From Condylostoma magnum (taxonomy: Eukaryota; Ciliophora; Heterotrichea; Heterotrichida; Condylostomatidae), in contig CAKKTI010000009.1 of assembly GCA_920105805.1 (NCBI GenBank), positions 1 to 64,000 on the forward strand: a stretch of 64,000 bases of DNA. Direction: 5' to 3'. How positions within the stretch are numbered: the stretch's first letter is position 1; each line of letters begins with the position of its first letter. This document shows positions 1 through 8,848 of this stretch, piece after piece. The notes beneath the pieces are model-generated. The model worked only from the letters and a program-made list of their open reading frames with translations. It was not told the origin of the DNA and ran no database searches. A program made the translations under genes and the position numbers.

Positions 1-2421
1 CAAAATAATCTAAGCAGAGATATCTACGGAATCCCTCAAGGTTTCATTTTTATGATGAATTCCTATATTTGCTACCTTTGGCTTATAGCTTAAATTTTAT
101 TGTAGTAATCTAACTAATTTTCTTTTTGATTTTAAATTCATACTAGAAAAACTAATATCCTATGCAAATTGAATAATAATTAGTAACAGCTTTTTGGTTA
201 TTTCATATTGCAATGCTAAGTCGAAAGTTTACTTATCTATAATCAAATAATACTTTACAATCTTTTTAGGTATTTCTTGATTAAAGTCAAAGTCCTGTAA
301 TAAATCTTCAATATTTTAATCAAACAGAGGTAAGTAGTTCTATTGCTAATCTTCAATTTCATCAACACAATGCTAAGCAGCTTCAGAAAAGTGTGAAAAT
401 TCCTATCTATTAGTTAAAATATTATGATTTTCTTATACTTTTTTTTTCTTACCATTAAGTAGATATTTAGTTACTTTTTCTATCATTAAGTATGCTAATT
501 GATGAGCAGTTTTACATCTTAAGAGTTGTACTTATGAGCAATTATTTTCTAGACTTATCCCTTATAAAAATGATGATTATTAGGTTTCTTTATCATTTGA
601 TACTCTAATCATTTTTATGCCGGCTGATTTTAATAAACTAAAATCTTATTGACTATTTAAATAGTTTTATCCAGGCCGAGTTAAAGTTAATCCAATAAAT
701 TTTACTTGTTTTTCATATTTTTAGAAGATTTAATCAATCTATAATTAATTGCTTAAAGGAGAGTTAAAAGTTGCATTAAGCTAGCTTTCAATTTCTTTCC
801 ACTGTGACTCAGATATATCTCTATGTGCAAAAACTTAGCATTGCATTCCTTAACTCTAGGCCAGCTATATTTTATTCTAAATTATTTTTTTGTAATTACT
901 GTTCATTTAGATCAATTTTAACATATTTTCAGGTTGCCCTTTGACGTATAATTTTCTTTTATTATCATCAAATATAGCAATAACTCTAGAGATTTCCTAC
1001 TTATTGAAATACTTAGACGTAGCTTCTATATGCAGATTGAAACATTCATCACTAGCTGTAACAAAAGTAACTTCTGGCTAATGTGGAGCTTTTTCTATAA
1101 ATACCTATAAATTACTACACAAGTTCTAAAACGCAACTTCTTAAAATAGAAAAGTAGAAGCCTCCTGAGATTTTTCATCTTTAAAGGTAGAAGTTAATAA
1201 GCCACATAAAGCAAAATTCTAGAACAGCTTGTGATCTTTTAATTAAGCCTTTTAATAATCATCAGATTAGACATTGTCAAAGGAATTAAATCCAAGTTAA
1301 CATTCTTAAACTTAATAATTCTGAGGACTTATAAAGGATTCTTTATTTATTATACAATACTCTATCTAGGCAATGTTCTGGAGATTGTTGATATAGAAAT
1401 TATCAGGAAGGCTTTTCTTATAAATTTGCCATATAAATAAATCAAATAAGGATGTTATTACAAAAAGTTCAGGAGCTATAGCAAAGCCTAGTAAACTTAT
1501 ATAGTAGATAATTCCTTCCCATCAACTGTCTTCTAAGTCATCTCTAATGTTCATGGAATAGTAAACACATACAGCAATAAGACAAAAGATTGCTATGGTT
1601 GTCAATTATACTAAGATCAAATTATATCTGAGTTTTTGATAGAAACTAGGACAAGTACTTTTGCGAGAACCTCTTTCAATTTAACAGTCATTTTTAGTAA
1701 AAGCAACCAGTCCTAGTATTCATTACTAATCGACTAAAATCTGGCCTTTTAATAGTAGATTGCTTTCATCTAAGTCTTAGCGTTAAGGTTATTGCTTAAG
1801 TTTAAACGTTCCTTAAAAGGAATTACTTTATTTACTTATGAATACTTCAGCTTTTAGTCGTTTTATTTGCCATTACAGCTATTTAATAGAACAATTCCCA
1901 AAAATCTTACTAGTTGATGCAATCGGCGAAAATTGATTGAAATACTCTGGGCCAGTTGCGAATGTATTAATTACGCAATATCTACTGGAATTTGAAATAG
2001 CTAATAAAATAATATCAGCGGGGATTTCTTCACCTTGTTCTATTAGAATCAAATCACCCGGAAGGAGCGAGTCTTCTTCAACAGTTTAAAATTATTCTCC
2101 ATTAAAGACCTTTCTTCTTTTATTATAAAAGTTGTCATTATCTTTTGTATATTTGGCTTTTTGTTGTAAAATCTGAGCAGAAATGTATAGGATTAAGATT
2201 ATTAATGAGTATATTTCTAAATTATGTATGAGTTAAACAATTGAGCTTAAGATCAGAAAGAATAGCTGTATTGCCTCTAACTTTTCTCCTACTAAATACA
2301 ACACATTTGTTTTTAAGCATTATAATTTGCTACCTATCCACGAGTCTTTTCTTCTTGAAGGCCCGCAATCCTAGATATTTAGTTCTAGACTTCGAAGACG
2401 GGAATATTAGTTTTGTTCCAT
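1..2421 (-). CDS. P4-ATPase (flippase)-like protein, catalytic motifs lost; C-terminal part beyond window
   Basis: The gene starts at the ATG 2421..2419 and runs off the left edge; all parts checked lie in one frame. Family landmarks in order: an N-terminal hydrophobic pair (about residues 50-95), the actuator-domain start with PGDLILIEQGEEIPAD, an NLLLKGQ segment matching the NLLLRG of P4-ATPases, a second hydrophobic pair, then AQIEYC leading into the phosphorylation site, and a KGQPENM nucleotide-domain motif. The catalytic motifs are changed: DKTGT reads NKESF (Asn codon 1347..1345), the actuator DGET position reads TGPE, and the GDGxND hinge near positions 60-20 reads IHHKNE. Working P4-ATPases flip phospholipids across membranes by forming an aspartyl phosphate; this copy cannot do so by that route. 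A retained pseudoenzyme is my inference, since the long frame with conserved structure argues against simple decay. Confidence 0.75.
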
Positions 2422-2643
2422 TTATATTATGCTAATATTATTTAAGTGAACAACTTTAGAGGCAAATTTTAACTTATTAAAGGTTAAATTATAGTTTAAA
2501 TTTGTAAGTGTACATTTAAGAGTTTTTACGATTTAGTAGATAAATTTACTCCAATAACACCAGATTTATAAATTCATATAGGTCAAAATCGTTCTAAATA
2601 TATTTTATTACTTTTGTGCATTGGGCATTTTAGATAAATAAAC

Positions 2644-2853
2644 ATGGGCCTTCAATAATTATTGGCCTTAGTAAGGAAGATGATTTTATTTTCGGATGAT
2701 GAAAAGTTATTTCTCAGAGTTTATGTTTTTAGTGGGCTTTCATGGCTTTTTACAGTAAATTTAATATGCCTTGTATAAATTAATTACAATAAATGCTCTT
2801 AGGATATAAAACATATCTTCTTTAAAAACAAAAATCTCCCCAATAACAGATGA
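2644..2853 (+). CDS. Possible small membrane protein (weak PEN-2 resemblance)
   Basis: This lies in the 500 nt between the P4-like gene and the mitoferrin gene. A frame from ATG 2644 to TGA 2851 gives about 69 residues: DDEKLFL, then one hydrophobic stretch with a Trp and an Asn, then a polar tail. The EKL-L-Y-G-W-N order recalls the first membrane segment of PEN-2, a gamma-secretase subunit, but spacing differs and no second membrane segment follows. Because no triplet blocks a frame in this code, the frame could be chance. The rest of 2422..2921 shows nothing I can support. Confidence 0.2.
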
Positions 2854-2921
2854 ACAGATTTAGTAATAACCAAAAATCTCCATGAAAATTAAAGCATTTT
2901 TTACTTTCTAAATATTCTTCA

Positions 2922-3842
2922 TTACTTGCTACTATCAAAAATAAATTCTTTAATGTACTCATAGGTCATCCATGATATGGCTGTTCCAGGCAACGTATAC
3001 ATCATTCTTGGCAAGGTTCCTCTTCAAAACGCTTTCAATCCTTCCATTTTATAAATTTTCTCAATACTTCCTATAACCCCAGAGTACTTAACATCCTTAC
3101 AACAATACACTTAATTTGCATTTTACTGATAAGTGCAAAAGGGAATATCCTAAGTCTGTATTCTTGTCTTTATAACATCTATAGGCGTAGTCAAACCAGC
3201 AGTAATAGAAGCAGACACCCCAGCGCATATAAAATATCCTTACATCGATACATAACCAGTAGGGAAAAACTGTGATTTCAGATTTTCATACAAGGTCATA
3301 AAAATTCCAGCATTAGGAATATTTAAAGAAAGGGTAACTGGGATACTTCTATACAAGCTAATAATTCCTTCATTTTTCACTACAAATCTCATCATTCTAA
3401 GCGGATTATGCTTCCCACTTAGTTGTAATCTTTATTTAATAACATCCATAGGGGTCATTATTAAATCATGGGCTGTTACTGCAAGGGCTCCAGTTGCTAG
3501 TGTAGACAGAAAGTAGAAATCACTGTTTGAGTGAATACCAAAATTTCTTTTACTGAGCTCGTAAATACTAAAATAACAAGCATGAGCTGGAACTGCTCCC
3601 ATAATAACACTTTAAACTCCACTTCAAGCCCTTAGAGCTCCTTGTTCTTTAAAGATAGTAGTTGCTGTTTACAAAAATTATGATTATGGAGATCTTAGAA
3701 CCTGCATAGCAGTTTTTATAGTATCAAATGGAAACAGAAAGCAATGCTCTACTACGCCAGCCATTGAGCCTGCCATCATGTGGTATTTCAGAGGAATGTT
3801 TTAAGAGTTAGCCTCCCAATCCATCAGCTCTTCATCAACCAT
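2922..3842 (-). CDS. Mitochondrial carrier family protein, mitoferrin-like
   Basis: About 306 residues, the usual carrier length. Three repeats are visible, each with the PxD/E carrier signature: PFDTIKTAMQ (repeat 1), PMDVIKQRLQ (repeat 2) and PIDVIKTRIQ (repeat 3). The start, with KYHMMAGSMAGVVEH before the first signature, resembles the mitoferrin/MRS3-MRS4 branch, which imports iron through the inner mitochondrial membrane for haem and Fe-S cluster synthesis. Substrate assignment is by resemblance only. It ends at TAA immediately followed by TGA. The first ATG is only 8 nt below the apparent stop of the upstream Cys-rich gene on the same strand; a second in-frame ATG 18 nt further in (MDWEAN) would relax this spacing. 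Confidence 0.8.
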
Positions 3843-3850
3843 TTTTAGTA

Positions 3851-4498
3851 TTAGATCAAGTTTATTAATACGATAAAACTCCCAAAAAGAAAAAAACTCG
3901 CAGTATCACTATCCGGTGCTTCTCCATTGAGCCTTACCAGCTCAGTAAACAGCCTCAAAGCACAATCAGGCGCAGATGTATATTCCACATAAAATTTATA
4001 ATACAAATCATAGTACCAAAAATATTCAGAATTGACTACTCCATCTTAATCTTCACAGTTCTCTCAGAAACTGTCAAACGGCTTTTCACTAGGATTTGGG
4101 TGACAATAAGCCAGTCCGTCTAATCCACACCTGCACTCATCAAATCCTCCGTCTTCCAATACACATTCTTAATTATCCTCTCCGGGCAACGGACATACTT
4201 TAGGATGGGTTCCGAATCTTACAAACCGCTGCTCATTAGGACGTTCTCCGCAATAAGAGTAGCCTTCTGGCACAAAAGCCACTTATGTAGTCTCACATTC
4301 ATACTAACCCTAAGAATCTTGAGATAATGACACCAATGCTGAATTCAAAACGCATTGTTTAGTTACTACAGAGCATGGGGTAGTACTGATCTACAATTAC
4401 TAAGCTGTTCATTACGAACAAATGTCTTAAGGAAGCTCAGCACACTCTGTTTTTATACAATTTGAGTATATCTATTAAATCATCACTACTAAAAACAT
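3851..4498 (-). CDS. Secreted or membrane-anchored cysteine-rich protein, unknown function
   Basis: About 215 residues. The N-terminus MFLVVMIQQIYSNC looks like a short signal peptide, the middle is rich in cysteine (more than 15, including DECRCGLDG and AYCHPNP), and the C-terminus ends in one hydrophobic segment (FFLFGSFIVLINLI) just before TAA. This is the plan of a GPI-anchored or single-pass surface protein with disulfide-bonded ectodomain. Two Trp are encoded by TGA (SQWTAQ, DSFWENC). I recognise no domain. It is divergent from the transposase gene with 37 nt between start codons. Confidence 0.6.
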
Positions 4499-4535
4499 TT
4501 TTAGCAGTTTTGATTAGCTGCTATTAATAAAATAT

Positions 4536-5645
4536 ATGGAATATAAAGTAAAGGAAGATGAAGACACTGAGAAGAAATTAGAGTAAAAGCTGATTGGACT
4601 AAGGCAAGAAATCAAATTCGCTAGAATTTCTGTACATTTGAACAAATTAACCGATCATACTGCCTCAGTTTACTCCGGAAACCTACGTGAGTACCTACTG
4701 AACCTCTAACTGCCCAAGGGTATTGTAGATCTAACCCGTCGCAGGGAGTTCTGCTATAGTTTTTTGCTGTAGACTGGTATTTTCGGCTCTGATTTCTACT
4801 GTAAGTATGACAACTAATTGATGGAGATCCGAATGATGCTGGACTAATTCTATAAATTCGTATGCCCAAAGTGCACTTCTATTAGAGATATACGAGAAGG
4901 AACGATATGGCCAGTACACTCCTCTGCTTTAGACCTCCGTTCAGCAGTCCTAGCGATATTTTCTTTTGCATTTAATCTCCGTACAGAGGATCTGAATCAA
5001 ATAATGGAGTATAGCAAGCCTAAAATCCGCTTTCTATCTAAAACCCTAAGTGCTTTAGTTTCTCACTGGTATGTATAAACTCTTGAGCCATTTACAGGAG
5101 TCGTTGAAATTGATGAGTCAAAGTTTTCTAAAGATGCAGTAAACGGAGCTTGGGTATTCGGATTGTTAGAAAGGCACTCAAAGCGCACATATATGGAAGT
5201 TGTTAAAAAGAGGGATGAAGCTACACTGCTTGGAATTATACGTAAAATATGTGCCCCTGGCACAACTATAGTGTCTGATCAATGGGCAGCTTATAATAAA
5301 ATCGAGGAAATGGGGTATTATCACTATACCGTTGACCATTCTCGTTTCTTTGTAAATCCTCATAATAGAGAGATAAATACTCAAAATATTGAGTTGTCTT
5401 GGCTCTGGGCTAAAAGGGATATAAGACTGAGACAAGCGATAATCACTACCAATTTACAGGAGTTGCTGCATGAGCATTGCTGGAGAAGACAGTTCAAAGG
5501 GTAGGCTAAGGATTTAGAGATTGTAGCTATGATTCACTCACTGTGCAATTTATTGAAAGAGTATAGACAAGGTAATGCTGTGTTTAAGGATGTTGTGCTT
5601 CCTAGTTCAAATATGTACTTTGCTCCAAATGATAATTCAATATGA
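4536..5645 (+). CDS. IS1595/ISXO2-type (Merlin-like) DDE transposase, probably domesticated
   Basis: About 369 residues from ATG 4536 to TGA 5643. The N-terminal third carries a CPKC and other cysteines, the C-terminal half the DDE core: EIDESKF (first Asp), a strand with GAWVFGLLER, IVSDQWAAY (second Asp), then NTQNIELSW with the Glu, followed by WAKRDIRLR. This order matches the IS1595/ISXO2 transposase domain found in eukaryotic Merlin elements. All three acidic residues are present, so cutting chemistry may be kept. It is packed between genes (37 nt upstream; the downstream convergent stop abuts its own), leaving no room for terminal inverted repeats. It contains in-frame TAA and TAG as Gln like host genes. 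I infer a domesticated single-copy gene, as reported for this family in other heterotrich macronuclear genomes; a role in DNA elimination is possible but unproven. Confidence 0.8.
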
Positions 5646-6374
5646 TTAGGTATTTAGGCTAAGCACTCCTTTTTGAATCAAAGTGTGAACTTTTCTTGCC
5701 ATTCCTGGGTATTTGTCGACAAATCTGATTGTAAGTTACTCGTGGAACTCAAAACTTGCTCCTTATTGCATTTTTCTAAGCAATTTTTGTATATTTTTGT
5801 CCTATAGTATTTCTTATACTTCAGGATCACCGTTAATTACTTATTATGTTTCTTCTTATTTCTTCTGTGCCATATTATCAAAGTGTCCTGCCATTATTTT
5901 TGAGAATTCTATGAAAAACTATTAAATATCCGGGTCATTTCCATACTTAGTCTTAGCACAATTCGGATCTTTCTTTATATCATCTACAGCTTGCATATAC
6001 CTTGGATCCTACATGCCTCTGAGCAATACGGGATTCTGGGCAAACTACTGCATAAGATCAGGAGTGAGCCACTCGTTTGTATTATTTTAAGTATAATCCA
6101 TAGCCGCCTGTACTTCAGGTATAACTAAATTGCTTTTTTAGGGCTCCTTAGCAGTTATAGTAGGAACCTCTTCCTTCTTTTACTTTCTCCTCTACCTCGG
6201 CCTATTAAAAAACCCTTTCTGTAGCCCAGAAGCAGTTGATTTTTTCTCCTCCTTGGGTTAACTTATAACATTTGGCTTATTCATCTACACAGGCTGCTCC
6301 TGTACTTAATATCCCCTCTTACTTTGCAAATACTCAGACATATCCTCAAGCGGCGGGGGTTCCTCATCACTCAT
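5646..6374 (-). CDS. STI1-domain co-chaperone-like protein
   Basis: About 242 residues. An acidic-proline start (MSDEEPPPLEDMSEYL) is followed by a basic linker, then two helical blocks rich in DP and Q. WLTPDLMQQFAQNP with LLRGMQDPRY and GDPEVQEILQDKNIQKLL with MQQG resemble STI1/Hop repeats, which bind hydrophobic helices or Hsp70/Hsp90 partners. The last segment has KYPGMARKVHTLIQKG. I cannot name an orthologue. The TAA stop abuts the TGA of the convergent transposase gene with no base between, so the two mRNAs must overlap at their 3' ends if both have any UTR. Confidence 0.5.
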
Positions 6375-6389
6375 TTTAACTAATTATTA

Positions 6390-7160
6390 CTAATGATTTC
6401 GAACATTACTATTAATAGCCCTTACAATCAAGTCCAAGAACTGATCACTCTAAGATAATTGCAGTATGGCGTTTCTGACACTTTCCCGATTAACATTTCC
6501 TCCGTTGTTGCTTCTACTAGAAAAGCTGAGTCCATCGTCAAAAAACTCTCTTTTTAAAATTGGTTAGTCCTAGTCATGGTCAGCATTCGGAGGTTTTTAA
6601 CTAGAATGCCTGGAAGGTATGTTCTGTTGAGGATAGAACCCGGGAGGCGCTTATTAACTGAATTCTTATTAGTAGTTTTAGCTATTCATCGAAGGCTCTG
6701 GCAGCATCCCAGGCGCTGGCTCTTAGTTAATCCTCAGCATCTCCTTCAACGCTTTACTCTTATCCTCATCTATCGCCATTGTCTGCTGCAACTCTTAAAT
6801 TTTTCTTATTAAATCATCCAATTCATTTTCAAATCTCGACCAAATCCCCTGCACGTTTTCCATGTCTCTAAAATACCAAGTAAATTTATCTACTTTCTAA
6901 AACTTCATGCTAGTTGTTATGTAAAGGAAGTAATCGTTAAGATTTAGGCGATTCAGAAGTGCTATAGCATACTATGGCTCTACTTTCCTCTTAACCAAAT
7001 GCAGGCTGCCCTCAATGTCCTATTTTAGCCAACTTTTAGTATCGGAGTTGAACTCATACAACGTAGCCGAGCGAATTGTATGTAGAACTTCGAAAATTTC
7101 CCTGTCAAAATGCGAGCGAAGTCTATCAAGCAGGGCTCTTTCTTATTCAGACCAATCCAT
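6390..7160 (-). CDS. DCP1: mRNA-decapping factor DCP1, EVH1 domain
   Basis: About 256 residues. The N-terminal helix (MDWSEQERALLDRLR) leads into an EVH1 fold: TIRSATLYEFNSDTKSWLK, QDIEGSLHLVKRK, ALLNRLNLNDY and a FTWYFRD strand. These match the DCP1 pattern of Tyr-x-Phe, Trp, D-EG-L and NRL. The C-terminal third is Pro/Gln/Ser-rich with a short terminal helix where DCP1 proteins trimerise. DCP1 activates the DCP2 decapping enzyme in 5'-3' mRNA decay. It ends at TAG-TAA-TAA, 15 nt above the STI1-gene ATG on the same strand. Upstream the divergent coiled-coil gene begins 7 nt away; an in-frame ATG at 7169..7167 exists but would overlap that gene. Confidence 0.65.
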
Positions 7161-7167
7161 TTATTTC

Positions 7168-8784
7168 ATGTAAGGAGTTAATAGAAGACAGCCCCAGTAG
7201 GTTAGAGGGCCAAGAACACCCCCTCCGTTGCATCAATACGCAGTTTCTGATGATGATATTGAAAAGTGAAGAATTCTTAATATGCAGTACCAAGCCTTGT
7301 ACTAAAATGCTTAACAGTAATCGAGTTAAAAGAAAAATTAATAGGGGAATAAATAAAGGGAAGCTGAGCCTGTGCCTCCACCCTTACCAGAGCGACCACC
7401 TGGGCTTGTTATGCAAAAACCACAGGATTGAAGACAAGTTAGACGAAATGGAGGCATTGTAGAACAAGCTGAGCTTATTACAAGCGATAGAAACCCCATG
7501 CTAGATCATACTTCTGTTTAGTATTAGGCTTATTTAACCAGAGTTGTAGAGGACCTACACAGACAGCAGATGGAGGAAAAGGAGTAGGCATGGAGCAAGG
7601 AATAAGAAAACTTATAAGCACATTTTTAATTGCTAAGGAAAAATAAAGAGGAACTTGCTTAATAGGTGAATTAGATCAGAAATGATTATAAAAATGAGGA
7701 TTAGATGAACCAGGAGCTTTAAATTGTTTTAAATAGGAAAGATGAGGTAAAGTAGAAGTTAGAGGAGGCTTTGGAGGAAAGGATGGAGTTAGAGTAGTAG
7801 TTGGATAAGAAGTAGTTGTAGTATGAAGACAGTCGAAAGGAGTATTAAGCGTAGTTAGATCATATGGAGAGTAAGTTTGAGAATTACTAAAGGAAAATTA
7901 CTATGACTGAGAATGAATAAATCGCAGATTTAAAAAAATAGATGAAAAGAATGAGAAGGAAAAAGAATAAATTGATATAGGTAAAAGAAGATACATAAAA
8001 TTAGTGGTAGGAGGAAAATGAAAGTTTAAAAGAAATTTATGCAGAAATTGATGAAAAGTAAGAAATTTTAAGAGTTTAAGTGGAAAAGTTATAAAAGCTA
8101 AAAAATTTATTACAAAAGGAAAGATAATCGCATTAAATTGACTAAGATTTTCAAAAACAAGAAGATTTAATATACTAGAATAACTAGCTTACGCTGTAAG
8201 CCCACAACAACTACACATCTAATAGTAACTAGCAAGTGTAATAAATGAAATAAACTATTCAATAAGTGATAAGATATGGAGCTTAAGGTATAATTTCCTA
8301 ATACAAAAATAAAGCATTATTAACAATAACAACTCCCCGTATATACTAAGGGTCAGAATTAAAGCCAATTCGGAACATTTTGCTTTAAATGAGAAACTAA
8401 ACCTAATAACGAATCTAACACCTAGAACTAAACAACTCCTAACAAATATAAATACTAGATAATCGTATACAGGAGGAAACATAAAGAGTTTCCCGGCAAG
8501 TCTCGTATATTTCAACTCCCCAGCTTTCAAATATACAAACTCCCCTATACCCTTAATCCCCACTATACCCCCAATCCCCTATTTCAATACAATCATACTC
8601 CCCAATTCCTAACGTCTAAACCTCAGGGCTGTTGTCCTCAGTTTCCTCAAGAATTAAAACACTAATAAGACCCTCCCCTATTAATAAGAAAAAATAAAGT
8701 TAACCCACATCTAACGATGGAGAAGCTGAAGATAGAAGACAGGAGTACTTTAGATTTATTGAGAGAAGTAAAGCAGGTTTGTAA
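7168..8784 (+). CDS. Coiled-coil protein, unknown function
   Basis: About 538 residues from ATG 7168. Residues 1-120 are Pro/Gln-rich (PRTPPPLHQYAVSDDD, LPERPPGLVMQK). Roughly 130-370 are a continuous coiled coil dense in Glu, Lys, Gln and Leu, many Gln encoded by TAA or TAG. A low-complexity tail with repeated YPQSP and a final basic stretch ends at TAA 8782. No enzyme motif is seen. A downstream in-frame ATG (near 7282) is an alternative start that would leave more than 100 nt between this gene and divergent DCP1, but the protein reading upstream (SDDDIEKWRILN) looks coding. A structural, possibly cytoskeletal, role is a guess. Confidence 0.55.
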
Positions 8785-8848
8785 AAATGGTATAACTAAT
8801 CACATGTACTCAAAAATCCATTCATTATAACTTCAAACATAATTTTTA

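Noticed and set aside
2251-2435. Plus-strand hydrophobic frame opposite the P4-ATPase-like start
   Set aside because: It is the complement of the ATPase N-terminal region, which carries family motifs in the minus frame.
5178-5435. Minus-strand open frame over the transposase core
   Set aside because: Shadow of the conserved DDE domain on the plus strand.
7076-7462. Plus-strand 128-codon frame free of standard stops
   Set aside because: Wrong phase relative to the coiled-coil gene, whose coil continues in another frame, and it overlaps DCP1's coding start.
8255-8563. Minus-strand 102-codon frame with hydrophobic runs
   Set aside because: The plus-strand coiled-coil gene continues in phase through this region with a plausible Pro/Ser-rich tail; the minus frame is its complement.
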